Source of the DNA: Ooceraea biroi
Taxonomy: Eukaryota > Arthropoda > Insecta > Hymenoptera > Formicidae
Reading direction: 5' to 3'
Assembly (NCBI RefSeq): GCF_003672135.1
Contig: NC_039515.1
Span: 13,082,001 to 13,146,000, forward strand
Length of the DNA: 64,000 bases
In this document: positions 12,724-25,499 of the stretch, in pieces
Layout of the letters: each line of letters begins with the position of its first letter
How positions within the stretch are numbered: position 1 is the stretch's first letter
Position numbers and translations under genes: made by a program
Notes under the pieces: generated by a model
What the model was told of the DNA's origin: nothing
The model's database searches: none
Seen by the model: only the letters and a program-made list of their open reading frames with translations

Positions 12724-12895
12724 GCGTTTAAGAATTAGATCACAGTAATACCTGAGAAAATAACATGCAGCTGTATGCACCGAAAAAGAAAACTGTTTGT
12801 ATTTGCCAAATAAATGGTTTCTGATATGGCCATAATCCCACAATCATAAACAGAGTTCGATGAAGCTTTAAACAGCGTGCACCTGCAAATGCCAT
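10321..12895 (-). CDS. Odorant receptor C, nine-exon type, complete
   Basis: Complete insect odorant receptor of about 394 residues. Exons: 12752-12895, 12484-12603, 12274-12391, 11929-12193, 11742-11858, 11499-11589, 10923-11068, 10495-10624, 10321-10374. It opens MAFAGARCLKLHR and GLWPYQKPF, has NESRPRKLEVD in exon 4, CVLSLSCVLFR at the end of exon 6 and SYFTVMHAMRL then TGA at the end. Junction phases agree throughout and no stop was found. Exon 4 is 265 nt, one codon longer than in most members, as in OR A. The 3' half is nearly identical to OR A, while the 5' half is more like OR B, suggesting conversion or unequal exchange. Intron 1 contains a long TG microsatellite. Confidence 0.95.
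12667..12720. repeat. (TG)n microsatellite in intron 1 of OR C
   Basis: About 26 uninterrupted TG dinucleotides on the plus strand. It replaces the ATATGCATATAAACATAA-type sequence found at the same intron position in A and B. Likely polymorphic. The His-Thr open frame across it on the minus strand is not a gene. Confidence 0.95.
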
Positions 12896-13236
12896 TTTTA
12901 GAGTGATGGAGCGAGCAGCTTTGTCAATGAAAAACCGAATGACTTCGTACTAAGACAGTGAAAATCATCTCTTTCTTATCAAAATTTTATTATAATATCG
13001 TCTACTATAATATCTTCTATAATTATCTTATGTTAAGACGAAATTGATGTAAATTTAAAGTTTAGGAATTTTTCTTTATTATACGATGAAACATAGATGA
13101 GAACGTGCTGTAAATGTACTAAACAATGTGAAAATATCGATGTACCATATAAAATAGATATTTCACGTAATACGTAAATTGCCAGACGTAAAAAAGAAAT
13201 TAGAAAAAGAGATATTTCATTCTTCAATGTATCTAA

Positions 13237-13246
13237 GCGCAAGCGC
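13237..13246. promoter_or_regulatory. GCGCAAGCGC upstream motif of OR C
   Basis: GCGCAAGCGC lies 342 bp upstream of the OR C start, in the setting ATCTAAGCGCAAGCGCACTA. Same position class as in the neighbouring receptors; role inferred. Confidence 0.45.
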
Positions 13247-13354
13247 ACTAGGCAGCCGTGCCTTCTATGCGTCAGTCGATCTTGTGCCACCGAAGTGTAC
13301 ACTTCAGTGTGAAATAAGGCGGTATATGCACGTGCATCCTGGCTACCTTTCCTC

Positions 13355-13513
13355 ATGTGTCCAGTTAATTATGTTAGTATAATCTTATTTTTTTAAATAT
13401 GTACAAAAATGGCATCAAGTATACGCGCACGTTTTATGCATAAAGTAAAATATAATTATATTTTATTTCTATATATAAATATCTATATATAAAAAAAGAA
13501 TTCCTATTAAAAC
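13355..13513. promoter_or_regulatory. 159-bp near-invariant intergenic block, copy upstream of OR C
   Basis: Identical to 2881-3039. It begins right after a local deletion of about 70 bp, so identity starts abruptly at ATGTGTCCAG. It ends at TATTAAAAC; similarity beyond is high but imperfect. Confidence 0.5.
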
Positions 13514-14289
13514 GGTGATATCTAAAAATAATGCCAACTATGAGAGAACTAATAGAAAAGATTATTTCATTATAGTGTTTCTGTATATCTACGTGAATAT
13601 TTTAACGTAATGTATTAATACCTTATTTGTTTATTATTGTACAGATACAATACTATTAATGAAAATATAAAACACTGAAGTTGCGTATGCACATCTGAAG
13701 CCATATCCCGATTAATATTTCATTATAACAAATTTTGGAATTCTTCTAGTATAGTATTTGTAATGTACATAAAATATATCGCTTATTGTTTATATTCTGT
13801 TCTGTTTATTGGTTTTGTGCACTAAAGTGAATTGTATGATAAATATTATTATAAATACAATCTTATTCATTATGGGCATGTATTATAAGTTAGTATAATA
13901 TTACATATTATAGTAAATTAATAGATTCTGATTATCGTATTAATATAAATTGAATTTTGAGAGACATGTTAGTACCTTATGACAATTGATTACAATGTTA
14001 AAATAATCTGCTTCTATAATGAGTATATTATTAAACTATCATAACTAACAGGATTTTATAATGCACGAAACCCAATATAATATACAATTTATATTATCAA
14101 ATATGTCAATATACAATTTATATATATCAAATATAGTAAAATAATTTAGTGTCTAATGGTCGACTTGTGCCAAATAAATATATTGAAAATGATATGCATC
14201 GTATAATACGAATGACTTCAATTTTAGAGAGCTCTCACCATTTATGTTGAAATAATTATTGTTATGGAATCAAAAGGTATTCTTAATAA

Positions 14290-16726
14290 CTAAATTTTCT
14301 TCACTAGTCTGCCTTCAGTATCATGATCATTCATAGCATGCATGACAGTAAAATATGATACAGCCGATGTAATAAGCTAGAACAAAAAGTGTTTTTCTTA
14401 TCGGCCATGATTAATAGTTAAACAGTCATCGACAAGAATTTTGAACTGCCAAATAAATCGATTTTAGTTATTTTCGGTAGCATACACATAACATTTATTA
14501 CCGTAGAGAATCCTTCTATAGACAGTACAAAAAGACCACCCATTACTAGTTTATGATTCTGTATAGATTTTTGCATAATTAAGAACAATTTCTGAATCGG
14601 TAATGGCGCTACGTACCAAAGAGTGTCATACCTAAACTTGAAAGAAGCAATGCATTAATACCTACAACACTGAACTATACTGAATTTTAAAAGGTATGCA
14701 TAAAGTGTTTATCTGAAAATTATAGTCACAACTTGCACCATATGTACGTAAAAACGATACAAGTGATCGGAATATACTAAATTTCGTATATTTTCATACA
14801 ATACTTACATAGCTTCTAATACTCTTCCGCTGTGTTCGCTATAAGAATGTGCAATAAAGTTGCCCACAAACATATATATTAAATAACAATACAAAAGTAG
14901 ACAAGATATTAAAATCTCATAGAAATCATTGAACTGCATTATAGCATTGTATAGCTATAAAAACAATTTGTATTATATAGAAGTCAAACGTATCATTAGA
15001 AGTAACATGCTCTATACATACAAGAACTTAAAAAACAAAAGAAGAAATGTAGCACATGTGTCAGTGAGGAAACTTCAATTATCCTAACTATAAGTTCTGA
15101 AGTATTAAATATTATTTTAGTAAATGGAACACATCGTTATTAGTAATGCAGATTATCTGCGAAGATTGAATATATAATGTAATATTGAAGTTTTTAGTTC
15201 AGTTTTACTTATTGAGTGAGTACAACTATGTTCTTATGTAATCATGTTTTTATATAAAACTTATTAAACTTGTCCGCAATAGTAACGTGAAGCTTAAAAC
15301 AGCTTAGAACAAACGAGATAAGAAATGATAATAATGAGATAAGAAATGGAAATTATATTATATTAAAAGGTATATATTACTTACGCGAAAGAGAACGCAA
15401 CTTAAGGATAATACGCCAATAATTAGCAGAGGGAAATACCAAAAATGAAACGAAATTAATATACGTTTGCAGAACCTTCAACGACAGAAAACATCTATGC
15501 AGTAACTTATATCTAATTATTGTGTAAAAACTATATTTACGCGCAAAAGATTATTTATATAAAGGTAAATGTGCATGATTAATGATAAATATATTGTATG
15601 TAAATTAACTGCATGGTTCTTCTATGAATGTGAACTGAAAGACAAATGCTCCGATGCATAATTTGCATTCTTTGGGGAGCAGGAAGTTGTAACGTATGGA
15701 TGGTCACCGTATTTTGGATTAAATAACTGAAAATTATTTAGATAAAGCCAATAACTGATAAATTCCATTATTAATAAAAATAGTGTGCGTGTTAACCTAG
15801 CAATTTTATATGTTGCACAGCAATGTTTTCCTATCGTAGCCAAGAATGTCCCAGTCGCAATTACCGAGCACATACCGATCCCCACTCCTAGCATTTCTTG
15901 TATCAAATACAAAAAGAAATATTCCTCTTGATCGACGAAAAGTTCAAAATCCACTTCAAGTTTGCGTGGTCGGGATTCGTTAATCGGTATAAAAGCGTCA
16001 AGAATAACAGATGTAGATTCAAAAGAAATTAATACAAATGAACCCACTATAAGAGTAACTAGAAAAAATATGTTAATCAAGATTAGAATACTATTTTAAT
16101 AAAATCATAAACAAGAGATGATGGCTTCACTTCTGATTCACTTACTATATGCAGATAATGCGAGAATATAAGCTTCGAAAAGATATTCTTCAAATATTTT
16201 TATTGTTTCACTAGTTTCCAACATTTTCCAGTCCAACTGAATGTGTTCCAACGATTGCTTTACCTGTTTTTAAATATTGCTATTATTTGTAATATATTAT
16301 ATAATTAGAATTTTGAGAAACTTTATGTAACGAGCAAAAAAGTGCATATGTTACTTACAGTTTCGGAATTGAAATAGAAGGAATAATAATTCGTAATATA
16401 CGCTATGGTAATACAAATATAAGAAAATTTTTTAAAGATACAATCAATGTTACACGTTGACGTTAAAAATGTCGTTAACTATAAAAAGCATCATGATCGA
16501 GATAACAATATATCAATCTTATTTATATATAATACATATATAAGCATACTACATAAGAAGTAATATGTCAAACAAATACCTGAAAAATTAAAAAGCTGCT
16601 GTATACACTGAAAAAGAAAACTGCTTGAAGTCGCCAAATACATGAATTTTGATATGGCCATAATCCCAAAATCGTAAACATAAGTCGATGCAGCTTAAAA
16701 CAGCGTTCCCGAACGAAGAGAACCAT
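14290..16726 (-). CDS. Odorant receptor D, nine-exon type, complete
   Basis: Complete insect odorant receptor of about 405 residues. Exons: 16580-16726, 16359-16478, 16146-16263, 15797-16058, 15610-15726, 15385-15475, 14809-14954, 14502-14631, 14290-14376. The ATG at 16724-16726 gives MVLFVRERCFKLHRLMF and GLWPYQ; an in-frame ATG further upstream (16778-16780) lies outside the family alignment and was not used. Exon 4 reads PINESRPRKLEVDFE, exon 6 ends GVLSLSCVLFR, and exon 9 is longer than usual (87 nt), ending SYFTVMHAMND and eleven or so extra residues before TAG. All introns are GT-AG. More diverged from A-C than those are from each other. Confidence 0.95.
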
Positions 16727-17071
16727 CTTACACGACGGATAGAGCACTTTTGTCAACCAAACAACCAATTGATCTTTCAATAATATACTAAATGTTTTCT
16801 TTTCTGTAAAATTTCTACTGCTCTTAAGGTAATATAAAAGCGAATATTATGTAATTTAGTAATTTTCCATAATTTAAGAATTTTTCATGATTGTGAAAGT
16901 GCCGTGAAAGCAAATAGCACTATAGATACATCAAATGCAAAAATATTATTACGTCTTATATTAAACGTACATATTTTGCACAATAAGTAAATTGTAGAAT
17001 ATAGTCCCATAGTCTTAATAGTAAATTGCAGGAAATTTCATACATACAGTTTTCATTTTTTATTCATATAA

Positions 17072-17081
17072 GCGCAAGCGC
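17072..17081. promoter_or_regulatory. GCGCAAGCGC upstream motif of OR D
   Basis: GCGCAAGCGC is 346 bp upstream of the OR D ATG and is followed about 16 bp later by TTTTCGA. The surrounding DNA is otherwise unlike A-C, so the motif stands out as conserved across older duplicates. Confidence 0.5.
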
Positions 17082-17289
17082 ACTGAACTACCGTTTTCGA
17101 CTGAGAGATCAGTCTATTGTGAGACGTTCAAGAATGCGTTTCGACATAAGACATAGCATCAATATGTCAAGGTATCCGGCAATGAAGGTACCAATATCAG
17201 GTAAGAACAGGTTGAGTTGAATAAAAAATCTTTCAACATTTATCAAATACCCACATAAAATTTTGAGATATTAAATATAAAAAGTATTG

Positions 17290-17712
17290 GCAAATGAGAG
17301 CGCATCTCGCATATCGAGGCGATAAGCGTAATATTTCTAAGCATGACAGCGACCTATTACAAACTAAACTATTAGAAAAGAATGTCAGTGATGCGCTATC
17401 TTTCTCTCCTTGTCACATATTTGTTCTTGTTGATAAATCATACGGCGCAGCGTACCGAGAGCATTCTCCATCACCGTATTGGTTCGGTGCGTGGAACACG
17501 CCCTCAATTGCCCCAACTTTTCTTATATAATATATATTTATTGGTTCCCCTTATTATATAATATATTACAATTTCTTACATAATCTAACTTTTCTTATTT
17601 ATTATCTTAAAATTTTACATGATTGTTTGGAAAATGGTACAGGACTTTTTTTACTTAATTCAACTCTATCATCTTATAAGCGTTGCCCATTATTGGACAT
17701 CCTGTATATATA
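17290..17712. mobile_element. Possible degenerate DNA-transposon fragment
   Basis: A GC-richer patch (about 17290-17510) with an open frame of 78 codons that resembles no receptor, followed by AT-rich sequence ending ATTGGACATCCTGTATATAT near 17693-17712. That end resembles the GGGACACCCTGTATA terminus of the element at the left window edge. No matching second terminus was found, so the call is tentative. Confidence 0.3.
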
Positions 17713-18438
17713 TATTGTACATATAGCATATGTGCATTCATAATTATATCCAGGTAACGTAATTAGTTAATTTTTTATTTTAATGAAATGTTCGAAATTT
17801 TTCGAGTAATTTTTGTAATATGTGCATAGAATATAGCATATATTATTTATTTTTCTCATCTATTGTGTTTTTATGTTTTACAATATATTATAAATTATAT
17901 AACAAACATTGTTATAAATATACATTTATTTATTACGAGTATAATAATTTCATTATTACTATTAATAATTTGTTCCAATTAACTTGCAAAAGTCTTTTAA
18001 AAATTATATTTAACATATATTATCGTATCATAATGAATTAAGAGATTCTTATTATCATATTAATTAATATAATTAGAAAAGATTCGTTAACATTTTGCCA
18101 CGAATAATTAGAGCATGAACAATCTATTTTAATAATGAGTATATCATTAAGCAGAATATAATAATTAATAAATGTTTCTTATATAACATTTAACAAATTA
18201 TAAAACAGGAAACTGAATATACTGTCTATTTTATCAAGCGTAATAAAACAATATGTTAGATCGAAAATGATCCATCTGTAGCAACTACACATCTTGAGAG
18301 TATATTATACATCTTGTAATATGGTCTACATTCCTACAAAACTCTAATCATTTGTTTTTAGTACAAATATTTTTACTCAATGAAACGCTGTTCTTAACAA
18401 CTAAATTTTCTTCATTATTTCATAATCATACTTGATCA

Positions 18439-21019
18439 TTATGATCGCATTGCATGCATTACAGTAAAATACGATATTGCTGTAGTTATGAGCTGAAAAA
18501 GTAATTGTTTTTCTTATCAACGATAACACTTAAATTCATTATTAATACATTTCTTTAACTGCTAAATATATCTATTAAATGATTTCTTTTAATATTTACG
18601 TAGTATTTATTACCGTAGAAAATCCTTCTATAGACGGAATAAAGAATCCGGCAGTTACTAATTTATGATCCTTTATAGAACTATGCATAAATAATAACAA
18701 TTTTTGAATTTCTATTGGAGCTAAATACCACAATGTATTATACCTATAAATTTGAAGAAATGATAAGATAGTGTAATAAAAGTTGAGGACTGATTGCAAA
18801 TGACGTGATCTTTATTTAAGTCAACAGAAACGAAATAATAAATATGATAAATTTATGTAGAAAATAAGAATAATAATCAATTTGAAGAAGCAAATATACT
18901 TTTTCAGAAACTAAACGCTCTAATTAATCTAATAATCTAATTAATTTAATAGTGAATCTATCGTTGTGTCATGTAATGTTTTATTACGTAATTACGCAAT
19001 TTTATTACATAGTGGAATTACCAACATGCGTTTTGTATTGCAAATAAGTAACAACTTAAACAAAAAGGCAAATTATTAAAAATTATGTTATCACACATTA
19101 AAATTTGCATTTGAATGCAAATACGTGCATTACTTACGTCACACTCAACATTTCTGCACTATGATCAGTAATTAATTGTCCAAAAAAATTCATCATAAAC
19201 ATATACACAAAATGGAAGCAAAAAACTATGATTGCTATTACAAAATCATAATAATCGTTTAACTGCTTTAGAGCATTAAATAGCTGCAAAATAAATACAA
19301 TGATATTATATAAATTAATTGATCTTATGTGCAACGTGAAAATATATCAAATGCAAGTAAAATATACCAAAATTTTTAATAAAAACTTCATTGTCCATAA
19401 TTCTCAAAATGACGTATTTGAATTACCTTTTAGTTATTACTTTTACAGATTTTCTGATAAATATATTTTTTTAATTCATAATTATAAACAAAAAATAAAT
19501 ATTATAAAAAACAATTATTATCCAAAAATTATTAAAATTGTCTACATCTAGTTTTTCAGCTTAATGCAGACTAAAATAAACTAATATATTAATATTAACA
19601 ATTATATTACATCACATATATTATAGATGTGATGACTTACTCGGAAGAAAACGCAACTTAAGGACACTACGCCAATAATTACCAAAGGGAAATACCAAAA
19701 TTGAAGTGAAAGTAGTATGCCATCAATGAACCTTTAACAACGGAAAAGATTTGTCTAGCAACTTTACATCTAATTATTGTCAAAACTACAAATATTTATT
19801 TATTTATTTGAATCAGAAATATTTGTTCAAATAGAGATTGATTGTACAATCAAAGAACAATGATAAATGGACAACTTATGTGAAAAAAACCAACTTCATA
19901 TTTCTTCTATGGATGTGAACCGAAAGACGAATGTTGTTGTACATGAAGTACATTCTTTGAGGAGTAGGTATTTGTAAAACATGTTCGGTCACGGTTCCCT
20001 GCATTAAATTACTGCAAACAATTTTCGTAAAATCTGAAGATGACAATATCTGAAGATGAATTGTTTTGTCAAAAAACGTAATGCGCATGGTTACCTAGCC
20101 ACTTTATATACTGCACAAGTATGTGTCGCTATCACAAGCAGGTACGATCCAGTGATACTCATCGATGACAACCCGATTAATAGCCCTATGAATTCATGTA
20201 TTACGTATAGAAAAAAATATTGCTGGTCGTCCAAAAAGTATTCAAAGGATATCTCGGTTTTACGTAATCGGGATTCATTTAACGGTAGAAACACATCAAG
20301 GAAAACAGGTATACATTCGAATATAATAAAGACGGATACACCCGAGATAACGAGAACTGGAAATGATAAGAGTAAAATATGCGTAACGTCCAAATTGAAA
20401 AACTTAGATAATATAAAATAAAAATTAATGCTTTGTGATTCTCTTACTTAATACGATTAATGTGAACAAATGAGCTTCGTAAATGTATTCTTCCAATATT
20501 TTCATTGCATTTTTGTTTTCAAGCATTTTCCAATCCAACTGCATGTGTTCAAGTGATTGCTTTATCTATTTTCACGAGATCAAAAAATACGTGACAATAC
20601 GTGACACTTGATTAAAATTTTTATATAAAGACATAATATACAAGTAGTACTTACAGTTCTAGCATTGAAGTAGAAAGAATAGTAATTTAAAATATAAACA
20701 GATGTAATGCAAATATACGAAACTTTTTTTATGATACACTCCACATCGCATGCTGTCGTTACTAACGGCGTTAACTACAAAGGATACATACATAATATCG
20801 AAAATGAGAATATGTTAATTTATTTCACAGTAAAATTATCTCAGCACGTGACGCGCATGAGAAATAAATGGAGAATACCTGAAAACAAACCAACGAAAAA
20901 AAAACACTGGAGAAGAAAACTGCTTGAATTCGTAAAATTTTTTGTTTCTGATACGGCCACAGACCCAGAATCGTAAACATAATCCTATGGATATTAAAAT
21001 AGCGTTCTCCAAAGACCAT
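18439..21019 (-). CDS. Odorant receptor E, nine-exon type, complete
   Basis: Complete insect odorant receptor of about 392 residues. Exons: 20879-21019, 20655-20774, 20448-20565, 20095-20356, 19895-20011, 19641-19731, 19138-19283, 18614-18743, 18439-18492. It opens MVFGERYFNIHRIMF with GLWPYQ. Exon 4 has PLNESRLRKTEIS, so the proline of NESRPRK is replaced by leucine; exon 6 ends GVVSLSCVFFR; exon 8 begins YNTLWYLAPIEIQ; the protein ends SYFTVMHAMRS then TAA. Lengths and phases match the rest of the array and no stop interrupts it. Only a degenerate form of the upstream motif (GGAAGCACAG, near 21350) is present, but a TTTTTCGATCGA string is kept nearby. Confidence 0.95.
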
Positions 21020-21848
21020 TTTGCGCAATGTCTGTTAGAACAGTTTTATCGATGGAACCGTCGACTGATGTTACCTTAAGCATACTAAAATAATATTTTT
21101 TTGTACAACTCCTATTGTATACGCGATAGAGCCAGATGAGACTGATAATGTTGTGTAATTTAGCAATTTTCCATAATTGCAAGTGCTATAGCTCCAGTAA
21201 CAATTTTCCATAATTGTACTGCATGTGTTATAGATTCAGCAATTTAAATAATACGCCGTATTAGAGTCTAAATTTCATGAAATAGATAAGTATGAGAAAA
21301 TGAAGAGAAAAAGAGTATACATATTTTACTTATTAAATTTAGATGGACGGAAGCACAGTTGACTGCCTTTTTCGATCGAGGACTAGTAGTACTTCAAACT
21401 ACGCAAGAATTACATTTGAATGTGGGAGAGACGTAGTACGTCTTAATTTATTTTTAATCATATTTATTTATTGATTCCGTGCTTTAAAGTAAATTACATC
21501 AGTACACTTTCGGCTATATAGTCTCTTTTCTAGATGTGCCACAAACGCTAAAAATAAAATTTTACTTTCACTATATTAATGTTGGTCTCTGACTCTTGCT
21601 CTCTAACAAAATTTTATGCAATCATTAATAAGAAATATTTAATTTAGATATATATTATATAATATATTTATAAGATGTATGTAAAATATTGTAAAGATAT
21701 TTACATTTATACTTAAATAATTGTTTTATTTAAGCAATTGTGGGTTTAAGAAAACAATCACATACCTAAGAATTTTCAATTATTTCTTCCAGTTTTAATT
21801 TATTCAAACTTATCTACGTTAAAATTTCTACAAGGAATAAACATTTTC
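21020..21848. other. Intergenic region between OR E and OR F
   Basis: About 0.8 kb, AT-rich, no gene or repeat recognised. Contains the degenerate motif and TTTTTCGATCGA around 21350-21382 that may mark the OR E promoter. Confidence 0.5.
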
Positions 21849-24800
21849 TTATTGTTTCGTCGTCATACTGTACATTACTGTAAAGTACGATATTGATGTG
21901 GTTACAAGCTAAAAAAATATTGTTATTTTCTACATCACACATATACACAAGCAATATTATTAAGTTATAAATGTTGCATATGGCAATTGATTTATTATTA
22001 TTTCCTTATGAATACATTAAGCGCAATACAAATTTTCTAATTTTTCTAAGAACGAGCAAACCAAATTGTCTTCCTGAAAAATTAATTTCCTGCATATTAC
22101 AATTACACTTATTACCGTAGAAAATCCTTCTAGACATGACACGTAAATACCACCAAGGAGTAGTGCGTGAGCCTTCATAGAATTTTGCATTACAAATAGC
22201 AGCAATTTTTGTATCGGTAACGGTGCTAAATACCACATTGTATTATACCTAAACATTTACAAAAATGACAAATTAATAGAATTTGTGAAAGTTACTTTTA
22301 GTAACATTGTTCAAACGTTGTGTTCAAATATTATATGAAATTCCTATTTTATTCATTCCAACTGTATGTGATGAATACACAAATATACAAACTTCAAAAT
22401 CTGCAAGAAATAATTTAAATATTTACAACTACTACATTATGATGACAAATACGAGGGTAGTTCGAGAAGCTCTCGGCCTAACATGGAGATGACGACAGAA
22501 GTATCAAAGTGCTATAATTTTTGACAATTTTGATCCTGCAGAGAGCTACTGTCAGAATTTCAGATGCGTTCATTAATTTCTTTATTTCGATCGTGTAAAG
22601 CAAACAATTTTTGATTTTTTTCAAAATGGATAAAGTTGAATTGTGCAATGATAAAATACTTCGTTTAACACCAACAGAAATAAAAACCAAACTTGATTCA
22701 TTTCTTTGAGAGAGTCTTCACCATCAATTTTCAATTGTTAAGAAATGGGCTGCTGAATTTAAACGTGATCGTACATTCATAAATGATGATGAATGTTTAG
22801 GTCGCCCAAAAATCGCTACGATTGATGAAATCATTGAAAAAATATAATGCCGTGTTGAATGATCGACGAGTGAAAGTCTGTGAGCTTGCTGACATTGCAA
22901 ACATCTCAAATGATCACGTTCACAACATCTTACATAAGCATTTGTACATGAAAAAGCTTTTAGCGAGATCAGTGTCGCGTTTGCTAACAGTCGATCAAAA
23001 ATGCATTCGAATGAACATTTCTAAGGAGTGTTTAGACATGTTTAAATGCAATCCAACTAATGTTTTTCAGTGCTTTTTCACTGTTGATGAAACGGATTCA
23101 CCATTACACACCAGAAATGGAACAACAATCAAAACAATAGGTAGAAGCAGGTGGAAATGTTCCAAAGAAGGCGAAAATAGTTCCATCAGCCGGAAAGGAT
23201 GGCGACTTTTTGAGATTTTCATGGTATTGAACTCATCGATTATCTGGAAAAAAGCAAAAACCATCAACGGAGAGTATTACTGGATCAATTGAACGATGTT
23301 ATTAAAACCAAACGTCCTTATTTGGCAAAGAAAAAAAAGTGCTTTTCCATCATCATGCACCAGCTCACTCTTCTTCAATTGCAATCGCAAAATTGCATAA
23401 ATTGCGTGTCGGGTTGATTTTGTACACACCATATTCACCATAGCCCCCCGTGACTTTATTCCTCTTTCAAACATGGAGAAATGGCTCGCTGGAAAAAGAT
23501 TTGTCTCAAATACTGAAGTAATCGATGAAACTAATGCTCATTTTGAAGGTTTAGAGAAATCGTACAGATGGCATAAAAAAGTTAAAATATCGTTGGAATA
23601 AGTGTATTGAGCTGAAAGAGGATTATGTTGAAAAATAAAAAAAAGCTAAAAATCATGTGCGTTTTCTTCGTCAGGCCGAAAATTGTTCAACCTACCCTCG
23701 TATATTACATCTAACATTATAATATAAACATTCTGAAAAGAAAGTAGCTATTTAAAAAAATTGTTCCATTCCATTTATACTTCATATTTCAAAAAGTTTC
23801 ATTCAATCAATAATTTGATTTAAATGTTTCTGAAAAGTATGCCCTTACGCAGCATAAAACATCTCTCCATGGTGATCGATAAATGATTGTCCAATGAAAT
23901 TAGGTATGAACATAGTTAGAAAATGGCCCATTACTGTACCGAAACAAATTATTAATTCGGAAAATTCATTTAACACTGTTGCCGCATTTAGTAGCTAAGA
24001 GAGTGATGTATTACATTAACAATCATAATTCAATTCGTAACTAATCAGGAATTACACGTGCATATATCACTTACTCGAAGAAGATTGCAACTTAAAGATG
24101 CTGCGCAGATCATCAGCAAAACAAAATACCATTTGTTCATAGTTTTCATAAAGAATTTGGTTAACCTTCAATATAGCGATAAAAAATATAATTTATCATT
24201 TTACATGTAAGATATACGAGAGAACATAAAGAGTTTACATCTTTACAGTAAAATTAATTTATATTATGTATGTAGTAGAAATTAAGATATTTATTAATTA
24301 TGAAGACTGACTGAATAGATTTTCTGTGGAGATGAACAGCACGACTAATTTTTTGATACATTATATATATTTTCCGGTGAGAAGAAACTTGAAGAGTTTG
24401 CTTAGTCACAGTATTCTCAATTAAATTACTATAAAAACAAGTCGTGTAAAATCAGTGTTTAAGTTCAAGATAAATTATTTCAGTAATAAATTTAAAACGG
24501 CAAACATTTACCTGGAGATTTTACAAATTGCACAACAGTGTCTAAAGAATGCAATTGGTAATGTTCCCGTTGCAAGCATCGTAAAAACACCGATCAATAC
24601 CACTGTGATTTCATGTATTAAATAAACATAAAAATATTTTTCTTCGTCGATAAAAAATTCAAAGTCGATTTGTAATTTGCGTTGTCGAGATTCATTTATC
24701 GGTACAACAGTGTCCAGAATAACCGGTATCAGTTCGACAATAAGAAGAAAAAATATAGAAAAGCTAAAAAGAACTAGAAATATATATTAATAGCAATAAA

Positions 24801-25499
24801 AATGAAATAAAATCGATATGATGGACGATTTAATACAATACCATTTACAATAGATAGATCTATGTTAACAATTATATGTATTTTAATTTAATTTATAATT
24901 TATTGATAATATAATTTATAATTTACTTACTAATCAAAATCATTGAAAGAAGACGATTTTCAACGGCGTACTTCTCCAATATCTTAATTTCATCTTTATC
25001 TTCGATTGTATTCCAGTCTAATTTGATTTGTTCCAATAATTGCTTTATCTGATATTTAAATTATTGTTTCATAATTTTTGCGTATTCGCAGAAATTAAAA
25101 TTTGAAAAAAATTGCGAATGACACTTACTTCTTTAGCATTAAAATAAAAAGAGTTATAGCAGATAATATACAGCATAGTGATAAAAATATATGACAACTC
25201 TTTAATAATAACTTCCAAGCTGCAAGTTGTCGTTAAAAATATTGTTAACTGCAATAAATAGCAAAGCACTGTCAATGTTGCTAAATTTATTTAGTAATTA
25301 AAATGAAAAGATCGCACAAAACATCAAATGTAAAAGGAAAAGAACCGTAAAATACCTGAGAAAAGAGAAAGGTACTATATGCACCGAAGAAGAACGCTGT
25401 CTGTACTTGCACAATGATCGACGACTGATACGGCCACAAGCCGATGATCGTCAACATTATCCGATAAATATTGTAATAGCGCTCGCCAAGAAAAACCAT
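21849..25499 (-). CDS. Odorant receptor F, nine-exon type, complete
   Basis: Complete insect odorant receptor of about 396 residues. Exons: 25356-25499, 25129-25248, 24931-25048, 24512-24773, 24312-24428, 24075-24165, 23849-23994, 22116-22248, 21849-21908. It opens MVFLGERYYNIYRIM with GLWPYQSS. Exon 4 has NESRQRKLQIDFEFF (glutamine for the usual proline). Exon 5 keeps the AVHLHRKS loop motif. Exon 8 starts YNTMWYLAPLPIQ and is one codon longer than in B-E. The protein ends SYFTVMYSMTTKQ then TAA. No stop interrupts the joined frame. Intron 7 is expanded by a 1.25 kb decayed mariner in the opposite orientation (22452-23700). Confidence 0.95.
22452..23700 (+). mobile_element. Full-length decayed mariner (mauritiana-like) in intron 7 of OR F
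   Basis: A 1,249-bp element with inverted termini starting CGAGGGTAG and ending CTACCCTCG, each followed inward by a CGGCCT-type string, and TA duplicated at both sides (22450-22451 and 23701-23702). Its transposase remnant is unlike that of the element in OR B, so this is an independent insertion of a different mariner lineage. It lies antisense to OR F. Confidence 0.92.
22626..23638 (+). pseudogene. Mariner transposase, multiply disrupted
   Basis: The remnant opens MDKVELCNDKILRLTPTEIK, then a stop near 22707, the KKWAAEFKRDRTFI stretch, DECLGRPKIATIDEIIEK, and in another frame NDRRVKVCELADIANISNDH and SRLLTVDQKCIRMNISKECL. The first catalytic aspartate is visible in TVDET (about 23080). 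The following FHHDNA-type motif survives only as FHHHAPA (about 23350), so the second aspartate is altered, and later parts change frame several times before the final KEDYVEK and TAA. Inactive. Confidence 0.88.

Larger units (their letters stand above)
12896..14289. other. Intergenic region between OR C and OR D
   Basis: AT-rich, no gene recognised. Holds the upstream motif at 13237-13246 and the conserved block at 13355-13513. About 70 bp present upstream of A and B, just before the block, are missing here (near 13350). Confidence 0.6.
16727..18438. other. Intergenic region between OR D and OR E
   Basis: AT-rich spacer with the upstream motif at 17072-17081 and a compositionally different patch at about 17290-17710 (described separately). 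Open frames at 17026-17220 and 17820-18041 have no recognisable domain and no splice or start context; I do not call them genes. Confidence 0.55.

Noticed and set aside
12604..12843. Minus-strand open frame with a His-Thr run
   Set aside because: It is a translated TG microsatellite plus a wrong frame of OR C exon 1.
16724..16780. Earlier in-frame ATG for OR D
   Set aside because: The extra 18 residues have no counterpart in the other receptors, which all start a few residues before the RCFKLHR-type motif.
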